The notes: generated by a model from the sequence alone, not told the origin. 64,000 nucleotides of DNA from Streptomyces griseus subsp. griseus (GCF_000720255.1 NZ_JOJE01000003.1:248001-312000); one strand, 5' to 3'. Positions 28,316-37,952 are shown, counted from the first letter of the stretch. Made by a program: numbers and translations.

Positions 28316-29763
28316 GGGCACGGCTGCCGCGCACCCTGCGCGCCCGGCTCACCGTCGGTCTCGTCGTGCTGCTGGCGATCAGCTGCGCTGCCGTCGGTGT
28401 GGCCGCCGTAGTCGAGCTGAACGGCTTCCTGACCGACCGCCTGGACCAGCAGCTGACCGACGTCGGCAACCGGTTCCCGGCCAGCCTGGAACACGGCGGC
28501 AGGCTGCCCGACGATCACGACGGCGACGAGCGCGGCGACACCCGCCGACAGGCCACCGGCACCTTCGGTGCCCGTCTCCTCGACGGCAAGGTCACCAACG
28601 CCGCCGTCGTCCGCTCCGGCGACACCACGACGAACCTGAACGTCACGCTGAGCGCCCGGGACGACAGGCGGCTCGCCGCGCTGCCGGTCGACGGGCGGGG
28701 CCACAGTGTCGAACTGTCGGCGCTGGGCGATTACCGGCTCGCCGCGACCCGGGGCTTCGACGGCGACGTCCTGGTCACCGGCCTGCCGCTGGAGCCCGTG
28801 CAGGCGACGGTGCACCGGCTGGAACTGGTGGCCGGGATCGTCTTCGGAATCGCCCTCGCGGTCACCGGAGTCGCGGGCGCCCTCTGGGTGCGCTGGTCGC
28901 TGCGCCCGCTGAGCCGGGTCGCCGCGACCGCCACCCGCGTCAGCGAGCTCCCGCTGGCCAGCGGCGAGGTCGCACTGCCCGCACGCGCCCCGGACCCGGA
29001 CCCCCGCAGCGAGGTCGGCCGCGTGGCCGCCGCCTTCAACCGCATGCTGGGCCACGTGGAGGACGCCCTCACCAAACGGCACGCCAGCGAGGAACGGCTG
29101 CGCAGCTTCGCCGCCGACGCCAGCCACGAACTGCGCACGCCGGTCGCCTCGGTCCGCGGCCACGCCGAACTCGCCCTGCTGCACCCGGGCCCCGTACCGC
29201 CCGAGGTCACCCGGGCCCTGGAACGCATCGCCGCCGAGTCCTCCCGCATGGGCGAGATGGTCGACGACCTCCTCCTGCTGGCCCGCCTCGACGCGGGACG
29301 CCCCTTGGACCGCAGCCCCGTCGACCTCACCCGTCTGGTCCTCGACGCCGTCACGGACGCCCGAGCCGCCGGCCCCGCCCACCGCTGGACCCTGGAGCTC
29401 CCCGAGGCCCCCGTCACCGTGACCGGCGACGCGCACCGCCTCCACCAGGTGCTGGCCAACCTGCTGGCCAACGCCCGCCTGCACACCCCCGCCGGCACAC
29501 AGGTCACAATCTCCCTGGAGAGCACCTCCGGCGCCGCCCTCCTGAAGGTCCACGACAACGGCCCCGGCGTCCCCGACGACATCCGCCCCCGCGTCTTCGA
29601 ACGCTTCACCCGGGCCGACCGCCGCCGCCCCGAGGGCCCGGGCGGCGGAGCGGGCCTGGGCCTGTCGATCGTGGCCGCGGTGGCGGAGGCGCACGGCGGG
29701 AGCGTGGACCTGGAGAGCCGCCCGGGATCGACGACCTTCACGGTGCGGATCAGTACCGGGTGA
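28312..29763 (+). CDS. Sensor histidine kinase
   Basis: 483 residues from GTG 28312 (GTGA overlap with the regulator). Two membrane helices (about 15-37 and 173-196) flank an extracytoplasmic sensor region of about 135 residues. A HAMP-like segment follows, then the H-box FAADASHELRTPVASVRGHA and N, G1 and G2 boxes (ANLLANARLHTP, VHDNGPGVPDD, GGAGLGLSIV). The sensor region has no recognisable motif; a redox or envelope cue is suggested only by its neighbours. Its 3' end overlaps the convergent L,D-transpeptidase gene by 14 bases. Confidence 0.92.
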   Translation: MRARLPRTLRARLTVGLVVLLAISCAAVGVAAVVELNGFLTDRLDQQLTDVGNRFPASLEHGGRLPDDHDGDERGDTRRQATGTFGARLLDGKVTNAAVVRSGDTTTNLNVTLSARDDRRLAALPVDGRGHSVELSALGDYRLAATRGFDGDVLVTGLPLEPVQATVHRLELVAGIVFGIALAVTGVAGALWVRWSLRPLSRVAATATRVSELPLASGEVALPARAPDPDPRSEVGRVAAAFNRMLGHVEDALTKRHASEERLRSFAADASHELRTPVASVRGHAELALLHPGPVPPEVTRALERIAAESSRMGEMVDDLLLLARLDAGRPLDRSPVDLTRLVLDAVTDARAAGPAHRWTLELPEAPVTVTGDAHRLHQVLANLLANARLHTPAGTQVTISLESTSGAALLKVHDNGPGVPDDIRPRVFERFTRADRRRPEGPGGGAGLGLSIVAAVAEAHGGSVDLESRPGSTTFTVRISTG

Positions 29764-30448
29764 GCGCCGTGCCGCCGCCCGCCGTCCCGATCGCGAGGTG
29801 CGGGCGCGCGGCCGGATCGGCCCACGCCAGGATCCGCCGCATGGCGTCGACCGGCACGGACACACAACCCGCCGTCGCCCCGTGCCCGTTGACGTGCAGG
29901 AAGATCCCGGCACCCCGTCCGCGCACCGGCTTGCGGTAGTTGAAGCCGATGACGAGCGCGTGCGCGTACTGCGTGCCGTACGAGATCAGGTGCTCGGACT
30001 CGGCGGCACGGCAGTCGGCCGGGCGGGGCTCGGTCCAGCGGTTGTAGGAGCGGGAGGCGTTGTCCTGGCACCACCAGGACTCGGGACGCACGCGACGGTA
30101 CGGGGAGGCGGTACCGCGGGGTGCCGGGGCGATACCGAAGGCGAACGGAAGGTCGTACAGGCCGGTCGGTGTCGTGTTCGTCCCCTGCCTGCGCGCGGCG
30201 CCCTCGACGAGCCCCTTCGCCCCGAAGCGCGCCTGCGCGGAACCGGCCTTCACCCACCGCCCGTCCCGCAGGTCCCACCAGGTGACGGTGCCCGAGGTGG
30301 AAGCGGTGCCCTGTGCCAGCGCGGTGATCAACTGGGTGCCGCCGCCGGTGTCGGCCATGCGCGCGGGCAGCGGCACCGGCGCCACCGGGGCGGCCCCGAG
30401 CAGGGACACGGACACGAGGGCCGGCAGGACACCACGGCAGGGGCGCAT
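29750..30448 (-). CDS. Secreted L,D-transpeptidase-like (YkuD-type) protein
   Basis: 232 residues. Signal peptide 1-30 (LPALVSVSLLGAAPVAPVPL). A YkuD-like catalytic region includes TGLYDLPFAFG, YGTQYAHALVIGFN and the active-site motif FLHVNGHGATAGCVSVP with His and the Cys of GC-x-S. The family cross-links peptidoglycan via 3-3 bonds or acts on related substrates; many Streptomyces carry this shorter 'L,D-transpeptidase family' form of undefined role. The gene is leftward and convergent with the kinase (14-bp overlap of coding ends). Confidence 0.85.
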   Translation of the reverse strand: MRPCRGVLPALVSVSLLGAAPVAPVPLPARMADTGGGTQLITALAQGTASTSGTVTWWDLRDGRWVKAGSAQARFGAKGLVEGAARRQGTNTTPTGLYDLPFAFGIAPAPRGTASPYRRVRPESWWCQDNASRSYNRWTEPRPADCRAAESEHLISYGTQYAHALVIGFNYRKPVRGRGAGIFLHVNGHGATAGCVSVPVDAMRRILAWADPAARPHLAIGTAGGGTALTRY

Positions 30449-30480
30449 GTGCCAGACGCTAGGCGGCGAAGCCGGTGAGG

Positions 30481-30519
30481 GCAGCGCGGGGAGGTCCGTC
30501 CGGACGAACCCCGCGCTGC
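30481..30519. terminator. Hairpin after truncated peroxidase gene
   Basis: GCAGCGCGGGG (30481-30491) pairs with CCCCGCGCTGC (30509-30519); the loop holds a smaller gtccg/cggac stem. It lies 8 bases past the peroxidase-remnant stop. Confidence 0.75.
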
Positions 30520-30526
30520 CCGCGCC

Positions 30527-31195
30527 TCACACGCCCACCGGGTTGAGCAGTCGCGCTTGGATCTGGGCGACGGCGAGGTTCTCGTCGTCGCGCGGGTCAG
30601 GGATCAGCGCCCGGCGCCGCTCGGATATCAGCGAGCCGACCCCCACCCGGGGCAGGTCGAAGCCGGCGAGGGCGCGGTTGGTGCGGTCGTCGCCCGGGAC
30701 CGGGGCGGTCGTTCCGGTCTTCAGCCGGATGCCGTCGTCCTGGTGGAACCGGCGGTCGAAGGGGTGGTTCGGGCCGAGGCCGTAGGGACTGCCGAGGTCC
30801 AGCGCGGGTGAGCGGCCCTGCAGGAGCTGCCCGACGGTGATGTCGTCCTCCAGATGGGCGGCCGTCGCGTCCAGGGTCAGGTCGTGGTCCACGAACTGCC
30901 CCAGGTAGGTGAAGCCGGCCGGTACGGTCCGGTCCTTCGTGTTCGGCTGGGTCTGGGCGCGGTCCGTCATCGCCTCGGCGAGCGCCTGACGGGTGGCCCG
31001 GTCCAGCTGCTGGGACTCCTCGGCCTTGGGGCCCAGCCGGGAGAACCGGAACCTGCGCAGGGCGGCGACGTCGGAGAGCGGCGCGGGCTCCGCCGGGCCG
31101 TCGTCCGCAGTGTCGGCGAGGGCACCCTCGCCGACGACGAAGTACGAGCTACGGACGTGGCGTTTGCTCTGTGGTTCGTGAGTGGGTCGGAACAT
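30527..31195 (-). pseudogene. C-terminally truncated animal-type haem peroxidase
   Basis: 222 residues from ATG 31195. The start matches bacterial members of the animal haem peroxidase family: RFRFSRLGPKA, then GFTYLGQFVDHDLTLD with the distal-His region, LLQGRSPALDLGSPYGLG, and ALIPDPRDDENLAVAQ. Full-length relatives run past 500 residues and carry the proximal His in the missing part. Here homology stops abruptly after ENLAVAQ, 11 unrelated residues precede the stop, and a terminator follows at once, with no remnant of the rest further on. It is therefore probably a deletion remnant, although the frame is intact and it may still be expressed. Confidence 0.75.
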
Positions 31196-31276
31196 GAATC
31201 CCCCCCCATGTGTCCCCGATGATTCGGCCCACGCCAGGGGACAATCATGACGGAAGGGGGTATTCCAGCAAATCGG

Positions 31277-31867
31277 TCATTCGGCAGGAGTGGGAGGAAG
31301 CGGCAACGGCAGTCCGGGCAGCCCGTCCAGGCTGCTGGCCACGTGGTCCTTCTTGCTGAAGTACGCGCTCAGCGACGCGTCGTCCTCCCGTGCGAAGCGC
31401 TTGCCGTGCAGATCCCGGTCCTCGTCGTACGTCATGAAGGGCACCGCGTACCCGCAGGTGTCCCGTACGAGTTCGGCCCGCACCACGATGATCGCGCGCA
31501 GGCCGTGCTGGGTGGTGTCGATGTCCGGGAAGTGGGCGAGGAACTCCGGGAAGCGCGGGTCGTCCCGGAAGACCGGCGCCCCGCGGCCGTGCACCCGCAC
31601 GATGTTCGGCGGCCCCTGGAACGCGCACCACATCAGGGTGATGCGCCCGTTCTCGCGCAGGTGCGCGATCGTCTCGGCGTTGGATCCGGCGAAGTCCAGG
31701 TACGCCACGGTGTGTTCGTCGACCACCGCGAAGGATCCCTTGAGGCCCTTGGGGGAGAGGTTGACCGTGCCGTCGCCGGAGAGGGGCGCGGTCGCGGTGA
31801 AGAAGAGGGGCTGCTCCTCGATGAACGTACGGAGCCTTCCGTCTATGCGCTGATAGGTCTTTCCCAT
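31277..31867 (-). CDS. Pyridoxamine 5'-phosphate oxidase-family protein
   Basis: 196 residues. PNPOx-like split-barrel flavoprotein of the group beginning MGKTYQRIDGRLRTFIEEQP, with FFTATAPLSGDGTVNLSPKG, AETIAHLRENGRITLMWCAF and GYAVPFMTYDEDRD. Relatives bind FMN or F420; the true PNP oxidase is longer and differs. The C-terminal extension contains a Lys/Asp-rich stretch followed by a Pro/Leu tail. The substrate is unknown. A GGGAAAG element includes the start; the upstream gap is short. Confidence 0.82.
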   Translation of the reverse strand: MGKTYQRIDGRLRTFIEEQPLFFTATAPLSGDGTVNLSPKGLKGSFAVVDEHTVAYLDFAGSNAETIAHLRENGRITLMWCAFQGPPNIVRVHGRGAPVFRDDPRFPEFLAHFPDIDTTQHGLRAIIVVRAELVRDTCGYAVPFMTYDEDRDLHGKRFAREDDASLSAYFSKKDHVASSLDGLPGLPLPLPPTPAE

Positions 31868-31977
31868 GTCTGACGATTATTGACGGTGGACGCTCACATG
31901 TCCGACGAAGCTGCCCGAACGCCTGCGTGGCCGCCCCGGTCGGTGTTCCTCCCGGTGCGGCCACGGCATCCGTCACG

Positions 31978-32892
31978 TCACTTGTTGAGCGTGCACGCGG
32001 CGAGGGCGTTCAGGCCCTGCGGCTTGGTCCCCTGGCGGCCGATCGAGATGGCGATGCGGTCGATCGTGGAGTTCCGCTTGTCCGCCAGCGGGCCGAGGAT
32101 GGCGTTCTGGACGAAGTTGGGGCCACCCTGACCCACGGTGTCGACCAGGCGCTTGTTGGCCTCGGCGAGCTGCGTGTTGAGCAGCGCGAGGTTGCGGTCG
32201 ACCTCGGCCTTGGCGGAGGCGGGGACAGCGGGCAGCTGCGAGGCCACGTCCGGGCAGGAGATGGTGCCCGCGGCACCGGCGTTGCCCGCGTTTCCGGCGT
32301 TGCCGTTGTTCCCGGCGTTGCCGTTGTTCCCATTGCCCGCGTTGCCGTTGTTCCCGGCGTTGCCCATGTTGCCGTTGTTCCCGGCATTGCCCGCGTTGCC
32401 GTTGTTCCCGGCGTTGCCCGCGTTGCCGCCCGCCTGCTGGCCCGCGGCGCCGTTGAGGGCGCACGGCGCGAGGGCGTCGAGCCCCTGCGGCTTCGCGGCC
32501 GTACGGCCGATCGCGGTGGCGATGCGGTTGACGGTGGAGACGCGCTTGTCCTCGAGGGGGCCGAGGATGGCGTTCTGCACGAAGTTCGGCCCACCCTGAC
32601 CCACGGTGTCGACCAGCCGCTTGTTGGCCTCGGCGATCTGCGTCTGGAGCAGTGCGAGGTTTCTGTCCACCTCGGCCTTGGCGGAGGCGGGGACGGCGGG
32701 CAGCTTCGAGGCCACGTCCGGGCAGGAGATGGTGCCCGGGCTGGCGAGCGTCTTGGCGTTGGTGGTGCCGCCCTTGGGCGTCTCTCCGGCGAGGGCGGAG
32801 TTGACGACCACCGCACCGGACAGAGCCAGAGCGACGGCGCCGCCGATGATCGCCACACGACGCTTGTTGTACTTGGGAAGAGCCCTGGACAT
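31978..32892 (-). CDS. Secreted two-domain protein with Asn/Gly/Ala repeat linker
   Basis: 304 residues. Signal peptide 1-36 (VAIIGGAVALALSGAVVVNS, then ALAG). Two near-identical domains of about 95 residues (54-147 and 210-304) each begin TISCPDVASxLPAVPASAKA and end in a second Cys (144, 300), suggesting one disulphide per domain. The helical core reads EVDRNLALLxTQxAEANKRL followed by VDTVGQGGPNFVQNAILGPL. Between them lies a flexible linker (148-208) made of NAGNNG-type units. I do not recognise a named family; it is probably a surface or matrix protein. High identity of the two halves at DNA level (for example 32585-32645 and 32105-32165) indicates recent duplication or gene conversion. 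Confidence 0.8.
   Translation of the reverse strand: MSRALPKYNKRRVAIIGGAVALALSGAVVVNSALAGETPKGGTTNAKTLASPGTISCPDVASKLPAVPASAKAEVDRNLALLQTQIAEANKRLVDTVGQGGPNFVQNAILGPLEDKRVSTVNRIATAIGRTAAKPQGLDALAPCALNGAAGQQAGGNAGNAGNNGNAGNAGNNGNMGNAGNNGNAGNGNNGNAGNNGNAGNAGNAGAAGTISCPDVASQLPAVPASAKAEVDRNLALLNTQLAEANKRLVDTVGQGGPNFVQNAILGPLADKRNSTIDRIAISIGRQGTKPQGLNALAACTLNK
32270..32440 (-). repeat. Minisatellite encoding (NAGNNG) linker
   Basis: Imperfect tandem array of 9- and 18-base units (gttgcc/gttgttcccggc on the top strand) inside the two-domain secreted protein gene, coding for the Asn/Gly/Ala linker. Length variation between strains would be expected. Confidence 0.8.
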
Positions 32893-32953
32893 GCGGATGC
32901 CTCACTTGGGTCAGGAGTGGGTTTACAAACGCGGCGCCAGCGTTCGGAGTTGA

Positions 32954-34546
<1,593 letters not shown>

Positions 34547-34559
34547 GTGCAACGTCCCT

Positions 34560-34610
34560 GAAAGGGGCGCGGGGAACTGCGCGACAAGCCACGACGACGC
34601 CGCACCCGCC
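34560..34610. repeat. Streptomyces dispersed intergenic repeat (GGGGCGCGGGGAACTGCGCG type)
   Basis: GAAAGGGGCGCGGGGAACTG followed by CGCGACAAGCCACGACG and a CGCACCCGC end is, from memory, a very common intergenic repeat in Streptomyces chromosomes, usually found just after stop codons. Here it starts 14 bases past argH. Confidence 0.65.
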
Positions 34611-34696
34611 GAATCGCCACACAATCCATCCCGTGAGGCGAAGGTCATCCCGGGTTACGTTGGTCACGAGCCGAAAGCCGACCCACGGAGCCCGCG

Positions 34697-35668
34697 ATGC
34701 CCTTCGCCCGCCTGGCCACAGCGACAACGCCCACCTGCCACATCGGCTTCGGCCTGGCCGCAGTGGGCCGCCCCGGCTACATCAACATCGGCCGGGACGA
34801 AGATCTCGGAGAGAACCGCACCGTAGAAGCCCTCCGCGCCCGCACCCACGAACTCCTCGACGCCGCCTACGCCCAGGGCGTCCGCTACTTCGACGCGGCC
34901 CGCTCCTACGGCCGCAGCGAGGAGTTCCTGGCGGACTGGCTAAAGGAGCGCCCCGGCGTCGACGACGTGGTCATCGGCAGCAAATGGGGCTACACCTACA
35001 CCGCCGACTGGACCACCGACGCCGAGAAGCACGAGGTCAAGGACCACAGCGCACAGACGTACGAACGTCAGCGCGCCGAGACCGCCGAGCTGCTCGGCGA
35101 CCGGCTCGACCTCTACCAGATCCACTCGGTGACCCCGGACAGCCCTGCCCTCACCGACAAGGAACTCCACGCCAAGCTCGCGGAAGCGGCGGCCCGCGGC
35201 GTCACGGTCGGCTTCTCCACCAGCGGCCCCGCCCAGGCCGACGCCATCCGCGCCGCGCTCGCCGTGACGGTCGACGGCGAGCCCCTCTTCCGTACCGTCC
35301 AGTCGACGTACAACGCCCTGGAGACCTCGGCCGCCGCCGCCCTCTCCGAGGCTCACGACGCCGGGCTCACGGTGATCGTCAAGGAAGGCATGGCCAACGG
35401 CCGGCTGGCGGAGCCGAACGCACCGGCCGCCCTGAAGGCCGTGGCGGCGGACACCGGCCTCGGCTGCGACGCGGTCGCCCTCGCCCTGATCCTCAGGCAC
35501 CCCTGGGCGGGCGTCGTCCTCTCCGGCGCCGCGACCCTCACTCAGCTCGCCTCGAACCTGCACGCGGCAGTCGTCGATCTCGACGACGACCAGCTCACCC
35601 GCCTCGCCACGCTCGTCGAGGACCCCCGCGCCTACTGGGAGCGGCGCGCGGAACTGCCCTGGCACTGA
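34697..35668 (+). CDS. Aldo/keto reductase
   Basis: 323 residues. NADPH-dependent carbonyl reductase of the AKR superfamily. The catalytic tetrad can be placed: Asp and Tyr in YFDAARSYGRSEE, Lys in IGSKWGYTYTADW and His in DLYQIHSVTPDSP. The C-terminal part (DAVALALILRHPWAGVVLSG) matches the cofactor-binding end. The barrel seems slightly longer at the Lys strand than usual. Substrate unknown. ATG 34697 has GGAG at 34688-34691. It is a single gene between argH and the TetR/MFS pair. Confidence 0.9.
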   Translation: MPFARLATATTPTCHIGFGLAAVGRPGYINIGRDEDLGENRTVEALRARTHELLDAAYAQGVRYFDAARSYGRSEEFLADWLKERPGVDDVVIGSKWGYTYTADWTTDAEKHEVKDHSAQTYERQRAETAELLGDRLDLYQIHSVTPDSPALTDKELHAKLAEAAARGVTVGFSTSGPAQADAIRAALAVTVDGEPLFRTVQSTYNALETSAAAALSEAHDAGLTVIVKEGMANGRLAEPNAPAALKAVAADTGLGCDAVALALILRHPWAGVVLSGAATLTQLASNLHAAVVDLDDDQLTRLATLVEDPRAYWERRAELPWH

Positions 35669-35740
35669 GCCCCACGCACTCTCTCCACCCGGCGGCGCCA
35701 TGCCCGTTGACGGTGAGTAATGAGTCACACATGCCCTGTA

Positions 35741-35780
35741 TGAGACATCAATGTCTCACGTGCGCTACAGTTGTCTCATG
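35741..35780 (+). promoter_or_regulatory. TetR-type operator and leaderless promoter
   Basis: TGAGACAT-ca-ATGTCTCA (35741-35758) is a perfect 8-bp inverted repeat; a third half-site TGTCTCA lies at 35773-35779 over the start codon. TACAGT (35766-35771) is a -10 element six bases before the ATG at 35778, so the palindrome covers the -35 region and transcription starts at or next to the start codon. Confidence 0.7.
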
Positions 35781-36329
35781 CCTGTCGACCGTGACCACGT
35801 CCTGCGTACCGCCGCGGCCCTGCTGACCCGCAAGTCCACCGCCACGATGGACGAGGTCGCCAAAGCCGCCGGAATCAGCCGCGCCACCCTGCACCGCCAC
35901 TTCGCCGGACGGGACGCGCTCGTCCGGGCCCTCGAGGCACTCGGTATCGCGGAGTGCGAGGCGGCACTGGACGCGGCCCGCCCGGACGAGGGGCCCGCGA
36001 GCGACGCCGTACGGCGGCTGGTGCGGGAGATCGAGCCGTCCGCCGGCCTCCTCGCCTTCCTCTACACCGAGAACCAGCTCTTCGAGGCCGAGCAGCAGAA
36101 CGCCGGCTGGACCCGGATCGACGACCGCATCGCGGCCCTGTTCCGGCGCGGCCAGGCGACCGGCGAGTTCCGTATCGACCTCACCCCGGCCTGGCTCACC
36201 GAGGCGCTCTACGGCCTGCTGGCCTCCGGCGCCTGGGCGGTGCTGGAAGGCCGCGTGGCCCCCAGGGACTTCACCCACATGATCGTCGAGCTGATGCTCG
36301 GCGGCGCACTCCGGAGAGAGGAATCATGA
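35778..36329 (+). CDS. TetR-family transcriptional regulator
   Basis: 183 residues from ATG 35778. N-terminal helix-turn-helix: DHVLRTAAALLTRKSTATMD and VAKAAGISRATLHRHFAGRD. The ligand-binding domain is helical and unassigned. The ATG at 35751 used by the longest frame falls inside the palindromic operator and is unlikely. It overlaps the MFS gene by four bases (ATGA), so it is expected to repress itself and the exporter, with an exported compound as inducer. Confidence 0.9.
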   Translation: MPVDRDHVLRTAAALLTRKSTATMDEVAKAAGISRATLHRHFAGRDALVRALEALGIAECEAALDAARPDEGPASDAVRRLVREIEPSAGLLAFLYTENQLFEAEQQNAGWTRIDDRIAALFRRGQATGEFRIDLTPAWLTEALYGLLASGAWAVLEGRVAPRDFTHMIVELMLGGALRREES

Positions 36330-37888
36330 CCAGCACCGTGCGGCGTGGGGGCACCCCCTGCTCGAGCGAAGCCGAGAGCTCGGGGGACACCCCGACCGAG
36401 GCGGTGAAGCGCCCGGGCCGCTGGCTCGCGCTCGGCGTCCTCGTGCTCGCCGTGCTGCTGGTGGCCGTGGACGCGACCGTCCTCGGTCTCGCCACCCCTT
36501 ACATCAGCGAGGACCTGAAGCCGACCGGCACCCAACTGCTGTGGATCGGTGACGTCTACTCCTTCGTCATCGCCGGCCTGCTGGTGTCGATGGGCAGCCT
36601 CGGCGACCGCATCGGCCGCAAGCGGATCCTGCTCGTCGGCGCCACGGTGTTCGGCGCGGTGTCCGTCCTCAACGCCTACGCGGGCAGCCCCGAGCTGCTG
36701 ATCCTGGCCCGGGCGCTCCTCGGTGTCGCGGGCGCCACCCTGATGCCCGCGACGCTCGCGCTGATCCGCAACCTGTTCCACGATCCGCGCGAGCGCAGCC
36801 TCGCCATCGGGATCTGGGGCGCCACCGCGTCCGCGGGCACGGCCGTCGGCCCGATCGTCGGCGGCTTCCTGCTCGAACACTTCTGGTGGGGCTCGGTCTT
36901 CCTCATCAACCTGCCCGTGATGGCGGTCCTCGTCCTGGTCGGCATCCGCATGCTGCCGGAGTCCCGCAACCCGGACCCCGGCCCGTGGGACCTGCCCAGC
37001 GTCCTGCTGTCCCTGGTCGGCATGATCGGCGTGGTCTACGCGGTCAAGGAGGCCGCCGCCCACGGCGTCACCGGGGAGGGCGTGGCCGTGGGTCTGCTCG
37101 GCGCGGCCGCGCTGGTCGGCTTCGTACGCCGTCAGCTCAGCCTGCCGGTCCCGTTGCTGGACATGCGCCTGTTCCGCAACCGTGGCCTCAGCGCGGCGGT
37201 CCTGTCCGATCTGCTGACCATCCTCGGCATGTCGGGTCTGGTGTTCTTCCTCTCCCAGTACCTGCAACTCGTCCAGGGCCGAGGCCCACTGGAGGCGGGC
37301 CTGGCCGAACTCCCCGCCGCAGTGGGCGCGGTGGCGGCAGGACTGGTGGCGGGTCGCGCGGCCCGCCGCTTCTCCGTACGCGCGGTGGTCTCCGCCGGCC
37401 TCGCGGCGATCGGCGTGGCCCTGGGTGTCCTGACGTTGATCGACCAGTCCACCGGCTACCCGGCCCTGGGCACGGCCCTGCTGCTCGTCGGCGTCGGCGC
37501 CGGCTTCTCGTTCACGGTGACCGCCGACGTCATCCTGTCCTCGGTCCCCAAGGAACAGGCGGGAGCCGCCTCGGCGGTCTCCGAGACGGCCTACGAACTC
37601 GGCGCCGCCCTGGGCATCGCCGTACTGGGCTCCATCGTGACGGGGGTGTACCGAGGCTTCCCCGCCCCCGCGGGCGCACCGGACGAGGCCCACGAGTCAC
37701 TGGGCGGTGCGATGGAGGCGGCGGCGACGATGCCGTCCGACACGGCGCACGAATTGCTCTCCGCGGCCCGGGAGTCCTTCGTCGACGGCCTCGCGATCGC
37801 CTCGGGCGCGGGCGCGGCGATCCTGCTGGCGACGGCGGTGGCAGCGTGGTTCCTGCTGCGAGGTCAACGGTTGGACACCGAACAGTAG
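36326..37888 (+). CDS. MFS drug exporter, DHA2 (14-TMS) family
   Basis: 520 residues. The membrane part starts at about residue 36 (LALGVLVLAVLLVAVDATVL) and shows the DHA2 pattern: GDRIGRKRILL (motif A), LLGVAGATLMPATLALIRNL, GIWGATASAGTAVGPIVGGF (motif C). The QacA/SmvA subgroup fits best. The N-terminal 30 residues are unusual: they are encoded by a dispersed repeat element (36345-36390) read through in frame as GTPCSSEAESSGD. Coupled by ATGA to the TetR gene, which probably controls it. Confidence 0.92.
   Translation: MTSTVRRGGTPCSSEAESSGDTPTEAVKRPGRWLALGVLVLAVLLVAVDATVLGLATPYISEDLKPTGTQLLWIGDVYSFVIAGLLVSMGSLGDRIGRKRILLVGATVFGAVSVLNAYAGSPELLILARALLGVAGATLMPATLALIRNLFHDPRERSLAIGIWGATASAGTAVGPIVGGFLLEHFWWGSVFLINLPVMAVLVLVGIRMLPESRNPDPGPWDLPSVLLSLVGMIGVVYAVKEAAAHGVTGEGVAVGLLGAAALVGFVRRQLSLPVPLLDMRLFRNRGLSAAVLSDLLTILGMSGLVFFLSQYLQLVQGRGPLEAGLAELPAAVGAVAAGLVAGRAARRFSVRAVVSAGLAAIGVALGVLTLIDQSTGYPALGTALLLVGVGAGFSFTVTADVILSSVPKEQAGAASAVSETAYELGAALGIAVLGSIVTGVYRGFPAPAGAPDEAHESLGGAMEAAATMPSDTAHELLSAARESFVDGLAIASGAGAAILLATAVAAWFLLRGQRLDTEQ
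36345..36390. repeat. Dispersed Streptomyces element inside the MFS coding sequence
   Basis: GTGGGGGCACCCCCTGCTCG followed by AGCGAAGCCGAGAGCTCGGG and GGACAC is, from memory, a palindrome-rich small repeat seen many times in Streptomyces chromosomes, normally between genes. Here it forms codons 7-22 of the exporter. Confidence 0.65.
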
Positions 37889-37910
37889 GGCCGTCACGGT
37901 GCGGCTCTGC

Positions 37911-37931
37911 CGCGGGGGTGAACCCCCCGCG
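37911..37931. terminator. Convergent terminator between MFS and acyltransferase genes
   Basis: CGCGGGGG (37911-37918) pairs with CCCCCGCG (37924-37931) around a short loop, midway between the two stop codons. Confidence 0.65.
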
Positions 37932-37952
37932 CACCCGCGCCCTGAAGACGAC

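Noticed and set aside
32270..32440. CRISPR-like periodicity
   Set aside because: The periodic units are in frame and encode the NAGNNG linker; no spacers of constant length and no cas genes exist in the window.
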